DNA of 64,000 nucleotides from Rhodeus uyekii (Eukaryota > Chordata > Actinopteri > Cypriniformes > Acheilognathidae), in assembly GCA_037043235.1 (NCBI GenBank), contig JAWRVZ010000140.1:675001-739000 (forward strand), given 5' to 3'. Within the stretch, counting starts at the first letter, position 1; every line of letters begins with the position of its first letter. Below, in pieces: positions 31,746 through 42,760 of the stretch. The position numbers and the translations under genes are program-made. The notes beneath the pieces are model-generated. The model ran no database searches. It was not told the origin of the DNA and was given only the letters and a program-made list of their open reading frames with translations.

Positions 31746-32561
31746 TTCGACAGCAACAATGTTTATGCTTCAATATTTAGTTCTTGTTTTCTTGTAAATT
31801 TGCTGTGGGAATCCCATAATAGAATTAAATACTGCCATTAGCTTTATGTTCTGAAGACACCTCACTTATGTCAGGGAATAGCATTTTCTCAACTCTATTT
31901 TCCTGTCCTTGTTATTAGCTGTAGGTTTTTGTTGATTTGAAATATAATGCCGCTGGCTCATTCTATTCATTTCCTAAATGGTCTAAATTAACTGATTGCT
32001 GAGAACAGAATACCTTAATAGTGTCTGTAAAGCTGTCAGGCCCACTAGTTATGTCTGGAGAATTTGCATTCATTCTGTACCAGAACTTAATGAAAAAATA
32101 TGTTATGTCTGACTACACTTTTATCCATTTGTGGAAGCTTTGCTGCCAGCGGGCCATGATAAATCACTATAAAAACCTTTACTCAGTGACTAAATGCAAA
32201 ATACTTCATGTTTGAATTGAATTGATTTTCTAATATATTGATACTTTTGCACAAAAACATGCCCATTTTTGCTACTTTAAATTATTTCCCATGCAGGAAC
32301 ATCTACTTATTTCCCATCTACTTATTATATAATTCCTATTTATTGTCAACTTCTATGTCCCTTTATCTTTACCAGACATGTTTACACCAATTGGCAATAT
32401 CTATAATGGTAATGATAAAGATATGTTTTTCTAAAAAAATAATAGTTCTTAATTTAAAAGAATAGCAGTGTCCAAACCACAACTATAATGGTTACATCAC
32501 AGAGAAACAACATACAGTGGAGTTCGGTTATGTCGACACCCTGGGGGGCTACAAAAAAAAA
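31746..32561. other. AT-rich non-coding DNA
   Basis: Nothing recognised. The word tacagtggagttcggttatg at about 32513 could be a DNA-transposon tip, but no partner end was found. Confidence 0.35.
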
Positions 32562-32678
<117 letters not shown>

Positions 32679-35600
32679 ACGTGCAGGCTTGCGAGTTGTG
32701 TGGCTGTACTAGATTGCATACATTCAACAAGTATGCCCGTGTATTATTACCAATAAACGGCTCAAACCAGCTAATTCAGGGTTTGATTCCCACTCCTTCC
32801 TGTATTTTTTGGGTGTACAGTTTTGACTGAGACATGATAAGCAAGCCAGCTAGTTAGCTTTTGTCACAGACAGGCGCGCGCACACACAGTGGACGAGAGT
32901 ACGTGAATGAGGCTGTGTGAGTCAAACAAATGCAGCGATTTATATTTGTGCAGTGATTTAATAATTTTTTAGACAAAAAACATTTGACATCCCGTACTGC
33001 CATTGTGTAATCAGCCAGCAGCAGCTTGCCGGACATGCGCGATTCATTTGCACGTGGAAGAGTGAACAACATCTGCACTGCCTACATCTGGGAGAACCGG
33101 GCCGCCTGTGAGTGCTTTGGGATGGGGATGTGGCAGCACTCGCTGCTCCTTGAGAAGAGAAAGAATAATATGTGCTTTGACTTCAGAGAGTCATCCAAAA
33201 GTATCCAATAACTCCAGATAAAGTTGTTAGATTTGTCTCTAGTCACTTTTTTTAAAAATTGTGCTAGAGTGGTCTGAAAACTCGCTAAATATAGCAACAA
33301 AGGTGCCAAGTTGGCAGCACTGACAAGATCCACTGTCTGGAAATCATTATGTATTTCTTTCTTTCAGCTGGTTAATGATATATTAAATTGGTTAATTGGA
33401 TTTGATTCTTTACCTCAATCCAAGCAAAATGTATTTTTGGATACATTTTCAGAGCAACGGTATATACGTTTTATATGTATATCATAGGTATGTCTATGTT
33501 TAGAGTTTAGTTCAGAGAGAGATAACATTTCAATCTCCAGTTAAAAGCAAACAATCTGCATTTGCCTCTTGAGTTTGAATTGCCATAAATGAAAATCTCG
33601 AAAGACTCCATGAACAAATGCAAAAGGCTTTTGATCAGCTTACTTGCTACACCTTCTCTCTTTCATATAATTACCCTGTGTTTTAGCATTATTACTATAA
33701 TAATGCAAATGGAACAGTGCAGGGCAGCTATTGCATAAGACGGGGCCACAGGTGGAGAGGCTCACTGTGAAGAGAGACCAGATGGAGGAGTTTCACACCT
33801 TTGACTTGTTCTCTTTGTGAAATAAATAAATAAATAAAGAGAAAAATCCTGTGAGCTCAGCTTGGCAGCATGCACTGCTGTTGCTCCCATAGACGTTTTA
33901 TTTTTATTCATTTTGTTAGGCTGGAGGTTTAGAAATAAGAGAGGTCAAAGCCAGAAAATGCCCCATCATGTAGGAGTGCTGGACTTTGCACAATATTGCT
34001 GGACTTGTTTGTACATGTATGTTTAAGTTTGCATGCAATCGGAAGTTCTCAGCACTGCATCTACTGAAATCTCTAAAAAAAAAAAGAAGAAAAGAAAAGA
34101 ATAAGCTAAATAAGAGTCAATGCCAAATATGTATATAGTATCATGAAAAGTTTGGTAAAATTATCATTGATTATGTTTTTAAAATAAGTCTCTTACGCTC
34201 ACCAAGCTTCATTTATTGATCAAAAGTACAGTAAAAAATAGTAATAATGTGACTTTTTGTTAGAATTTAAAATAACTGTTTTCAAACGTAATTACATTTT
34301 AAAATTGTATTTATTCCTCTGATGTCAAAGCTGAATTTTCAGCATCATAACTCCGGTCTTCAGTGTCTCATGATCCTTCAGAAATCATTCTAATGCTCAT
34401 TTACTACTCAGTAAATATCAGTAATTAGTGCTTCTCAATTATTATTAATGGTTTTTATTATCTTGAAACCATTTTTTTTCTACTGTTTGTGAAAAAAGTC
34501 AAGATTATTTGATGACTAGAAAGTTAAAAGCAACAGCATCTATTTGATATCGAAAGCATTAGTTAAATTATAAACATCTTTAGTGTCACAAATTAAACAA
34601 ATTAAAGCATTATTGTAGAATACATACATTTGTTTGTTTGTTAAATTTGACTTACTCAAATCCTTTGAATGGTAGTAGTGAATAAGCATTCACTACTAAT
34701 GATAAGAAATATTTACTTAACATCAAATAAACATATCAGAATGATTTTTGAAGGATCATGTATAAATAACAGGAATAAATAACAATTTAACATACATTCA
34801 AATAGAAAAGAGTCATTTTAAATTACAATAATAATTCACAATATTATTATTTTTACTGCATAAGCATAAGCCTGAGAGCATAAGCGTGAGCATAAGAGAC
34901 CTCTTCCAAAACATCTATATAAATCAAACTTTTGACCAATAGTGTAAACTCAATATTTATTTAAATTGTAGAAGACGGTTATTACACTTTCTCCTACTGT
35001 AACATTCACATTTATATAAAAACCAAAAAAAAAAACACAAAGTGTGTTTATTCTACCATTCCAATCCCAAAAGCTTGTAGGGAATTCTTCTTTTCAGAGG
35101 GCGCCATAGGAACTAAGTCACCAAGGGTGAATCTAAGAGCACAAAGTGACATATGAGTCCGGCAGCAATCAGTGATACCTCGTAAGACCTTCGGGGACCC
35201 TTGACCAAGGATCTCTGAATAATAACATGTCAAACATGCGGCTAAAGAAAAGAAGGGATGGCACAATGGAAGAAGAGGTCTCAGCATGCATCTCCCGCTG
35301 CCATTCTGTTTGTGTCTCTGCTTGGTGCTCTGGGGGTCCAGCCAGTTCCAGAATGGTCCCAAGGCTCTGTCATATAAGATTATAATGTGTGAAGAAGGTG
35401 GCCGGAAGGCGTTCTCTCAGTCACAGCTGTCTGGCTGGCTTTCAGTGATGGCAGGCGACAAAATGAAAAGCTCTCAATTCCATGGATTGTGTGCAGCAGA
35501 GTTGCACCCCTCTCCTGCTGTTACAGAGGACATCTCCTGATGGAAATCAAGTGCATGCTTGGCCCACTGCAATATAATAAATATAATTTCATGTAGTGAG

Positions 35601-35864
35601 TTCCCTGGAATGAGGGTCAACTTAATAATCGTGTTTTCTCAGCTCCTGGGCATGAAGTATTTGAGTTTGTGAATGTTTCTTCTTCCATTCTCATATATTG
35701 CTTGATGGTGTATCTAATATCATCATCGTCTACCATAACTGTTAAAAATCAGTACAAATTAAATTAAAAAAAACAATTTGAATATTTTTTTTTGTTTTTC
35801 TCCTCTTTCTGGTCTTTCCAGCCTTTTAACCTCTCAAAATCTCCTCTTCTTTTTGGAAACTAAA
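32679..35864. other. Non-coding DNA left of DIRS copy 2
   Basis: Mostly AT-rich. Blocks 33010-33190 and 33570-33850 are more complex. An 84-codon ORF at 35286-35540 has a hydrophobic start but no supporting homology. No gene supported. Confidence 0.4.
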
Positions 35865-35885
35865 GTTCCCTTTCAGGGAACTCGA

Positions 35886-36054
35886 GCTGTGTCGAAGCAC
35901 TAGGGGAAATAGCCTTGCGTGAGTCACGTGAAGATCTATGCAACCAATGAGAAGCGAACGCGTGTGAATGCGTCACTGCCGGCCGCAGCCGGTGACGTCA
36001 TGAGGAAGAGCATAAAGCGCGTCTGAAACCGGGGCGCGTCAGCTCTGAATGCCT
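35886..36054 (+). repeat. Left inverted terminal repeat, DIRS copy 2
   Basis: Identical to 191-359 and the reverse complement of 40811-40979 except at two adjacent bases. The tip hairpin GTTCCCT-TTC-AGGGAAC is at 35865-35881. Confidence 0.93.
35920..36017 (+). promoter_or_regulatory. Putative promoter motifs in left ITR, copy 2
   Basis: The same TGAGTCA, CACGTG, CCAAT, TGACGTCA (35993-36000) and TATA-like series as in copy 1, with no base changes. Confidence 0.5.
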
Positions 36055-36115
36055 TCAGCGTGCTGTGTCTGTGCGAGAGTGGTTTTTGAGACTTGATAGC
36101 TTAAAAAATCAAAGA

Positions 36116-37579
36116 ATGAGTGTGAAAAGTGTGGCGAGAGATGAACAGAGTTTCAGACCGTGTGTTTATCCCTGTCCTCGTTTTATAACGGGCAGGGATA
36201 CACATGTAATGTGTGTTATCTGTTTAGGAGTGGAACATGCACGGTCGGCTCTTGAGGGCGCCGGCTGTAAAGACTGTGAGCAGTTTTCTCTGCATGTTCT
36301 CCGCTCCCGCCTGGCGGTCTGTAACGAGGCCGCCCAGGCTAGTGTTCCCCGGGGTTCGGGACCTGCAGCGGCCGAGGCGTTGCGGCGCTCTCAGTCCTGG
36401 GGTTCACAAATGGATCTCGCTGAGGCTGCTGGGGTGGGTCCGTCCTTACCTCAGCCCTCACGAGACCAAACGGGTTCCAGTCACGGGCACTCCTCGGGAG
36501 ATGTTCGTGCTGTGACTCCAACATTAGCTTTGTCGAGTTCCGATAGTGAGATGGACTTAGCTAGTGTTGACCCGGCAGAGGAGGCTTCGCCACTCTCCTC
36601 GCCGGCGTTTGAAGAGCTAGTTGAGGTTGTGGCGCGAGCTGTCTCTCGTCTGGATATTGAATGGCCGGCGGAGACCAGAAGCGCCCGTCCTAAAAGAAGT
36701 ATGTTGGACGAGCGTTATCTGCCGGCTCGCGTCACTCCCCCGCGCCGAGCTATGCCTTTCCTTCCCGATTTGCATGCCGAGGTATCCAGATCGTGGGAAA
36801 AGCCAGCCTCTGAGAGAGTTCATACACGGAACAGTTCGATGTATACGAATCTCGCAGGGGCTCAAAGCTATTGCTATGGGGGGATGCAGAAGGTGGATGA
36901 GGCGCTTGCGAGCTACCTTGTGCCCCAATCTGCGTCCTCCATTAAAGCTCCGGCGCTCCCCTCCAAGCCGATGCGCGTCACGTCGTCTTTGGTGGGGAGA
37001 GCGTACTCAGCCTCTAGTCAAGCCGCAGCGTGCCTGCACACCACGGCTCTGCTGCAGGCTTATCAGGCTGAGTTGCTGGGGGACCTCAACGAGGGCGGCG
37101 GTATCGGTCCGGAGACAGTGGCAGAGCTGCGCCGGACCGTGGATCTGTCTCTCCGGGCCACTAGGGAGACGGCCTACTCTGTCGGTCGCTCCATGGCAGC
37201 TCTGGTGGCTACGGAGAGACATCTTTGGCTCAATTTGTCTTCCATCAAAGATAGGGACAAATTTGTTTTGCTGGACGCTCCTCTGTCCCCTTCGGGCTTG
37301 TTCGGCGACGCCGTAAAAAGCGTTGTCGACAAGTTTCAGGAGGCTGCACGACAGCAGGTGGCGTTCAGAAAAGTTATTCCCCGCCGCCCTCCACGTGAGA
37401 CCGCCAGTCAAAGGGGGTCTCAGAGCTCTTCACACAGGGCCGCTCAGAAACAAAGTGTCGCCACCCGTCTTCCTCCGGCTAATCCCGGGGGGTCGGGGCG
37501 ACAGGCTCAAGCCTCTGGCAAGAGGGGCGATCTGAGGGCTGTCCTGAGCGCTAAGAAGGCTAAGAGCAAGCGGCCCTGA
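36116..37579 (+). CDS. DIRS ORF1, Gag-like protein, copy 2 (complete)
   Basis: 487 aa from the first ATG (36116). The frame is open further upstream to a GTG at 36065, but there is no ATG there. The N-terminus carries two Cys (C16, C20) and then the module C33, C36, H41, C51, C54, which looks like a zinc-binding fold. Acidic Ser-rich linker, helical core and basic tail follow as in copy 1. The product probably coats or packages element RNA, by position and by analogy with other DIRS ORF1 products; no biochemical motif proves it. Upstream residues FRPCVYPCPRF align with a relic at 25.7 kb, which supports this longer start over the Met at 36209. It is followed 55 bp later by ORF2. Confidence 0.88.
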   Translation: MSVKSVARDEQSFRPCVYPCPRFITGRDTHVMCVICLGVEHARSALEGAGCKDCEQFSLHVLRSRLAVCNEAAQASVPRGSGPAAAEALRRSQSWGSQMDLAEAAGVGPSLPQPSRDQTGSSHGHSSGDVRAVTPTLALSSSDSEMDLASVDPAEEASPLSSPAFEELVEVVARAVSRLDIEWPAETRSARPKRSMLDERYLPARVTPPRRAMPFLPDLHAEVSRSWEKPASERVHTRNSSMYTNLAGAQSYCYGGMQKVDEALASYLVPQSASSIKAPALPSKPMRVTSSLVGRAYSASSQAAACLHTTALLQAYQAELLGDLNEGGGIGPETVAELRRTVDLSLRATRETAYSVGRSMAALVATERHLWLNLSSIKDRDKFVLLDAPLSPSGLFGDAVKSVVDKFQEAARQQVAFRKVIPRRPPRETASQRGSQSSSHRAAQKQSVATRLPPANPGGSGRQAQASGKRGDLRAVLSAKKAKSKRP

Positions 37580-37634
37580 CGCCAAGCCGCAACAAGGTGG
37601 TGTATCCCTGGAGCAGCTGACCAGTCAGCCCGCC

Positions 37635-39626
37635 ATGGGAAAACCACCCCCTCTGAGGAGGGTCCTAGAGCACTCCACCCGGGAATCCGGAAATCCCGGC
37701 CCAGTGGTGGACATGCCATCAGCACCAGAGGCCAGCCCCGGGAGGCTGGTTCCCCTAGTAGAATTCCGGGATGCGTGGTCACGGCTACCCGGTATCTCTC
37801 AGTGGGTCCTGCGCACGGTCACCTTAGGGTACGCCATTCAGTTCGGGGTCTCACCACCCCAGTTCTCGGGGGTCCTACAGTCTGCTGTAGGCCCTCAGCA
37901 GGCTCTGGTCATGGAACAAGAAGTAGACACTTTGCTGGCGAAAGGGGCCATCGAGTATGTACCCCTCGCAGAGAGCAAGTCCGGGTTCTACAGCCGGTAC
38001 TTCATAGTTCCAAAGAAGGATGGAGGGTTGCGGCCCATTCTGGATTTACGTCTCTTGAATCGTGCGGTCAAGCGTCTAAAGTTCAAAATGCTAACACTCA
38101 AACAGATCGTAGTGCAGATCAGATCCGAGGATTGGTTTGTCACAGTCGACCTCAAGGACGCTTATTTCCATGTCTCCATCCTTCCGCAACACAGGAAGTT
38201 CCTGAGGTTCGCCTTTGGGGGAAAGGCGTACCAGTATCGGGTGCTTCCTTTCGGCCTAGCGCTCTCACCCCGCACGTTTACGAAAGTCGTGGACGCTGCT
38301 CTAGCTCCCCTGCGGTCACGGGGCATCCGTGTCTTAAACTATATAGACGACTGGCTTATTCTGGCCCAGTCGCCGCAGTTGGCGGAGCAACATCGAGATG
38401 TAGTGCTCGCACACATAAAGGAGCTGGGGTTGAGGCTGAACGCCAAGAAGAGTGTCCTTTCTCCTGCTCAGAGAACCACCTTCTTGGGAGTCGTCTGGGA
38501 CTCAGTAGCGATGTCGGCCCGGCTTTCCCCCGGGCGCATCCAAGTTATCTGTTCAGCCGTCAAGAGCATCAAGTTAGGCCAGCCACTCACTGTCAGACAC
38601 TTCCAGAGGGTGTTAGGGCTCATGGCAGCGGCTTCCTGCGTCATCCCGTTGGGCCTGCTGCACATGAGACCCCTGCAGTGGTGGCTAAAGACCAAGGGGT
38701 TTTCCCCGAAAGGGAACCCGCTTCGCATTATCAAGGTCACGGGGCGATGCCTACGCGCCTTGAGTATGTGGAAGAATCCTTGGTTTCTGTCTCAAGGCCC
38801 AGTGCTAGGGGCTCTGGCTCGGAGAGTCTCTCTCTCGACAGATGCCTCCCTCTCGGGCTGGGGGGCGGTCTTGAGAGACCGCTCCTCACAAGGTCTATGG
38901 AACAGTCGGCACCAAACCTGGCACATAAACATGTTAGAGTTACTGGCGATCCGCAAAGCACTCCGTGCGTTCCTACCGGACCTTCGCGACCACCATGTCA
39001 CTGTTTTCACCGACAGCATGACTGCGGTTGCGTATATCAATCACCAGGGGGGTCTGCGTTCGCGACCACTTTACAAGATGGCGCGACAGATCCTCCTCTG
39101 GGCCCAGGGAAAGCTGCTCTCCATCCGGGCGGCTTACATCCCGGGGGTCCAGAATGTGGGAGCAGACGCCCGGTCGAGACAGGGGGCGAGACCAGGGGAA
39201 TGGCGACTCCACCCCGAGGTGGTGGAGCAAATTTGGGAAAGGTTCGGAAAGGCACAGGTCGACCTGTTTGCCTCGGTAGAAAACTCCCATTGCCCTCTGT
39301 GGTTTTCACTCACACATCCAGCGCCTCTGGGGCGGGATGCCGTGACGCAGGCATGGCCGAGGTTACGCCTGTATGCTTTTCCCCCGATCGCTCTGCTCCC
39401 GGGAGTTCTGGCCAAGGTTCGCCGGGACAAGGTCCGTCTCACGCTAGTGGCCCCCCACTGGCCGTCCAGAATATGGTTCGCGGACCTTGTGTCCCTCCTC
39501 GACGGGGTCCCCTGGGAGATCCCGATCAGGAGGGACCTTCTGTCCCAGGCGGAAGGTTGCATTCTTCACCCGCAACCAGGGCCGTTGAAACTGTGGGTCT
39601 GGCCCCTGAGGGGGCCCAGCTCATAG
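37635..39626 (+). CDS. DIRS ORF2: RT, RNase H, methyltransferase-like, copy 2
   Basis: 663 aa, differing from copy 1 ORF2 by a single residue. RT catalytic residues (D172, YIDD at 236-239), RNase H residues D403, E435, D460, D511 and the methyltransferase-like motifs (VDLFAS, AFPP) are all present. The one difference is Leu513 to Arg (CTG to CGG, 39171-39173), turning GADALSR into GADARSR two residues after the last RNase H Asp. That Leu is kept in copy 1 and is usual in retroelement RNase H, so RNase H may be weakened. Two other changes in ORF2 (38096 and 39137) are silent. Confidence 0.93.
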   Translation: MGKPPPLRRVLEHSTRESGNPGPVVDMPSAPEASPGRLVPLVEFRDAWSRLPGISQWVLRTVTLGYAIQFGVSPPQFSGVLQSAVGPQQALVMEQEVDTLLAKGAIEYVPLAESKSGFYSRYFIVPKKDGGLRPILDLRLLNRAVKRLKFKMLTLKQIVVQIRSEDWFVTVDLKDAYFHVSILPQHRKFLRFAFGGKAYQYRVLPFGLALSPRTFTKVVDAALAPLRSRGIRVLNYIDDWLILAQSPQLAEQHRDVVLAHIKELGLRLNAKKSVLSPAQRTTFLGVVWDSVAMSARLSPGRIQVICSAVKSIKLGQPLTVRHFQRVLGLMAAASCVIPLGLLHMRPLQWWLKTKGFSPKGNPLRIIKVTGRCLRALSMWKNPWFLSQGPVLGALARRVSLSTDASLSGWGAVLRDRSSQGLWNSRHQTWHINMLELLAIRKALRAFLPDLRDHHVTVFTDSMTAVAYINHQGGLRSRPLYKMARQILLWAQGKLLSIRAAYIPGVQNVGADARSRQGARPGEWRLHPEVVEQIWERFGKAQVDLFASVENSHCPLWFSLTHPAPLGRDAVTQAWPRLRLYAFPPIALLPGVLAKVRRDKVRLTLVAPHWPSRIWFADLVSLLDGVPWEIPIRRDLLSQAEGCILHPQPGPLKLWVWPLRGPSS

Positions 39627-40627
39627 AGGCCGGTCTCTCAGCCGAGGTTGTTGAGACCATCCTGCAGTCCAGAGCTCCCTCCACGAGGAAACTCTACGCC
39701 TTGAAGTGGAAGCTCTTCACTTCTTGGTGTAGGGAAAGGCAGCTGAACCCAGTAACCTGCCAAATTGGCAAAGTACTGGAGTTCCTGCAAGAAAGATTTG
39801 TGGCAGGGCTGTCCCCCTCCACCTTGAAGGTCTACGTGGCTGCTATAGCGGCTTGCCACGTACCTCTGGGTGGGGTGTCCTTGGGCAGGGACCCCCTAGT
39901 CACTCGTTTCCTCCGTGGTACATTAAGGCTGAGACCTGCGGCACAGACCAGGGTGCCTGCCTGGGACTTGTCCATGGTACTCCTAGGCTTGTCCCAGCCA
40001 CCCTTTGAACCTCTAGAGGGTATCTCTATCAAGTACCTCTCGCTAAAAACCCTTCTTTTGCTGGCTATCACTTCGCTTAAGAGGGTCGGGGACCTTCAGG
40101 CCCTCTCAGTGGCCCCATCATGTCTTGAGTTTGCGCCCGGGATGGCGAAAGCTTTCCTCCACCCGAGGCCGGGCTACGTCCCCAAGGTTCCCACTAATGT
40201 GGCTCGGTCTGTCACGCTGCAGGCCTTCTGCCCTCCCCCATTTGACGATCATGAGCAGGAGCACAAGAACAAGGTCTGTCCAGTGCGAGCACTGGACGCT
40301 TACGTTCACAAGACTGCCACGTGGCGTAAGTCGGACCAGCTGTTCGTTTGCTTTGGGGCCCCCGAGGGTGCCCCAGCTTCCAAGCAAACTCTGAGCAGGT
40401 GGATAGTCGAGGCTATCTGTCTAGCTTATGAGTCGGCCGGACATGCTTCTCCTTTGAGGGTCCGAGCCCACTCCACTAGGAGCATGGCGGCATCCAAGGC
40501 TCTCCTCTCCGGAGTCTCCTTGCCTGACGTTTGTGCTGCGGCTGGCTGGTCCTCGCCGCACACATTCATGAGGTTCTACCAGCTAGACCTCGATGCCGCC
40601 CCGGGAACCAGGGTGCTCTCTCAGTGA
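39473..40627 (+). CDS. DIRS ORF3: tyrosine recombinase, copy 2
   Basis: 384 aa from ATG 39473, overlapping ORF2 by 154 bp. It has the full catalytic set: R204, H333-x-x-R336, W359/H363 and the nucleophile Y369. It differs from copy 1 by Arg instead of Ser at residue 87 in the core-binding region (base 39733) and one silent change at 40339. The role is integration of the circular element DNA into GTT-containing targets, inferred from family knowledge and from the element ends. The start codon choice carries the same uncertainty as in copy 1. Confidence 0.88.
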   Translation: MVRGPCVPPRRGPLGDPDQEGPSVPGGRLHSSPATRAVETVGLAPEGAQLIEAGLSAEVVETILQSRAPSTRKLYALKWKLFTSWCRERQLNPVTCQIGKVLEFLQERFVAGLSPSTLKVYVAAIAACHVPLGGVSLGRDPLVTRFLRGTLRLRPAAQTRVPAWDLSMVLLGLSQPPFEPLEGISIKYLSLKTLLLLAITSLKRVGDLQALSVAPSCLEFAPGMAKAFLHPRPGYVPKVPTNVARSVTLQAFCPPPFDDHEQEHKNKVCPVRALDAYVHKTATWRKSDQLFVCFGAPEGAPASKQTLSRWIVEAICLAYESAGHASPLRVRAHSTRSMAASKALLSGVSLPDVCAAAGWSSPHTFMRFYQLDLDAAPGTRVLSQ

Positions 40628-40677
40628 GCTGGGACACACCCGGATGCTGACCTCGCTGAGGTGGCGTTGGCATAGCG

Positions 40678-40775
40678 TTCCCCTAGTGCTTCGACACAGC
40701 TCGAGTTCCCTGAAAGGGAACGTCTCGGGTTACTTATGTAACCCTGGTTCCCTGAGGGGAACGAGACGCTGTGTC
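40678..40775 (+). repeat. Internal complementary region (ICR), DIRS copy 2
   Basis: Reverse complement of the left tip (35865-35908, perfect) and of the right tip (40972-41028, one mismatch caused by base 40997). The two halves overlap by one AAC. Confidence 0.95.
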
Positions 40776-40810
40776 TTGGCCTCAGCTCCGGGCGCATCCG
40801 GGCCCGCTTC

Positions 40811-40979
40811 AGGCATTCATGGCTGACGCGCCCCGGTTTCAGACGCGCTTTATGCTCTTCCTCATGACGTCACCGGCTGCGGCCGGCAGTGACGCATTCA
40901 CACGCGTTCGCTTCTCATTGGTTGCATAGATCTTCACGTGACTCACGCAAGGCTATTTCCCCTAGTGCTTCGACACAGC
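40811..40979 (-). repeat. Right inverted terminal repeat, DIRS copy 2
   Basis: Reverse complement of 35886-36054. In the outer tip, base 40997 is A where copy 1 and the ICR imply G, which breaks the GTTCCC-CTCA-GGGAAC palindrome. Confidence 0.92.
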
Positions 40980-41028
40980 GTCTCGTTCCCCTCAGGAAAC
41001 CAGGGTTACATAAGTAACCCGAGACGTT

Positions 41029-42485
41029 TTCATTAAAGCGCTTTATATAAAATATTTTTATATAAGCTTTTTTTTCTTTTTCTGGAACAAAACATTCAGC
41101 ATAACCAGTTGTGTTAAATTGAACAAACAAATAACTGTTATTAGCTGGTTATTTTTAGTAAATAGTAATAATAATGACAAATAAAATATTTTTATATTTT
41201 TTTGATGAATAAAAAGTGAGTAGCATTTGTTTGAAATGTTTGTAAATGCAAAGAAACGTCCACAAACTTATTTTTGGTGCGTATTGTCAAAATTGTGCCC
41301 CATGGCTAAATAACTACTGGGCTGAACATTATGCAGATAGGATTTCTTTTAAGTCCCTCCACTCTCTGGATTAATATCATGCTTCCTTAGGAATCGCTCC
41401 CCGATCAGTGCCGGTTGCACGCCACTAACCGGAATTTACCGCCGCGGCCAGAAGCTGTGATTCAGGCCTTTGTCGGGAGGTTTCATTCTTGGCTCCCTCT
41501 CTCCTCAGTGGTGTCTGCACCTGAGCTCAAAGCTCAGATGATGGATGAATGGAACACAGATATCAGCCTTGTCATCTATTGATGGCTTTTAAAGTACCCG
41601 AGAGGGAAGTCAGGCTGTAGGCCTCAACTCCACCTCAGCGAGAGCCGGCTCACCAGCCCCGATAGCTGCTGACATCCATCATCTTTCTCACGCCTCGTGT
41701 GCCCTCATCATGTGAGTAATGAGACGCGGCTTGGAGAATCTTAATGGATCTGTAATCTCCTAACTCTGAAATACAAAAACATACTACAGACCCACTTGTT
41801 CTTTCAAGGTATCCTTTCCCACAGTAATAGGAAGAGAAATTGAGCAGATTAATTCTCATAAAAGGTGCATCAGTCAAAGTGTGAGCACAACCTTTTACTT
41901 AGAGCCTCTCGACAAGGTCATCTCTACCGTCAGTAGTGGCTGGCAATGTCAATCATTAATGACAATTTATTTTCAGATCGATTCTATTATTTTCGTCTCT
42001 GCAGTATTGCTCTCAATTTAGAAGACTACTTCTACAGAGGAAAAGTTATAATTGACCATGTGATCAGAACTGTATTTTTAGGGTTTACAATTTGATGTTA
42101 TGTGCAAAAAAGGCAGTGGAAAGCCCCAAATGAGGAACGATAATGTTTCCAAGACATGTATTATTATTTCTAAGGCTTCAGATGTTGAAATTGTTAGAAT
42201 TTACAAGGATCAGCCCAGAGTGATTGAGCAGACCAAATCACAAGTCGGAGTGATTTAAAACTTTGAGGAATGGTTTACAACAATACCAAGGCCCACCCCA
42301 ATCGGCTTGATGGTGGCGCTATGGCAATCAAAATACGTAATGGCTCCCAAACTGTTTGTCACAGGCTCAAGTGTCTTATAATGTTTGAATCATTGGCTCA
42401 GGACAAAGAAAGTACAAATATCAGATTTGATTATCACCTCGATAAAATTTTCAGATAGTTTGGATTATTTACTTATTCTGCATCA
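41029..42485. other. Non-coding DNA with a complex block
   Basis: AT-rich to about 41360. Then 41370-41760 is noticeably more balanced in composition, without long ORFs or repeat signatures, and is a candidate conserved non-coding element. AT-rich again after that. Confidence 0.35.
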
Positions 42486-42760
42486 AGCTCTCTGGGAACG
42501 CATCTGTGTATTTGCGTCATGAATCGTATATAATTGAACCAACCGTGTGAAAGGACATTAGAGGCGGGTGACGTCATGAACCAGGAATCTATAAAAACAT
42601 GCCATGCCAAACAGTCGGCTGCTTCAAAGTGTCTGAACTAAACTTTGCTGGCAGGTGCACGGGAGATATGGCAAAAAGTTCCTCTTTGTTCCTCTTCAGG
42701 GAACTAAGGTTACATACGTGACGGAGAACCTCACGCTGCGTCAAGTGTTATGGGAACTCG
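42486..42760 (+). mobile_element. DIRS-related short internally deleted element
   Basis: An ITR-like leader with TGACGTCA (42569-42576) and, 13 bp later, a clear TATAAAA (42590-42596). It runs into an ICR-like hairpin (gttcctcttcagggaact, then aaggttacatacgtgac) and cacgctgcgtcaagtg. All three ORFs are missing. It is either a deletion derivative or a non-autonomous form of a related DIRS family. Confidence 0.65.

Larger units (their letters stand above)
35865..41028 (+). mobile_element. DIRS1-type tyrosine-recombinase retrotransposon, copy 2, full length
   Basis: Same family and orientation as 170-5328, differing at nine substitutions plus the small inversion near ORF1. ORF1 is complete here and ORF3 is intact. 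ORF2 is open but has Leu-to-Arg beside the last RNase H Asp. The ends begin GTTCCCT and finish GAGACGTT, with flanks unrelated to those of copy 1 and no target duplication. The near identity implies recent transposition from a common source. Distinct flanks argue against an assembly duplicate. Confidence 0.95.

Noticed and set aside
35286..35540. 84-codon ORF with a signal-peptide-like start
   Set aside because: Only the hydrophobic start is suggestive. There is no Cys pattern, family match or exon structure to support it.
35865..41028. Copy 2 as an assembly duplication of copy 1
   Set aside because: Flanks differ on both sides right up to the element ends, and the copies differ at nine bases and by the inversion.
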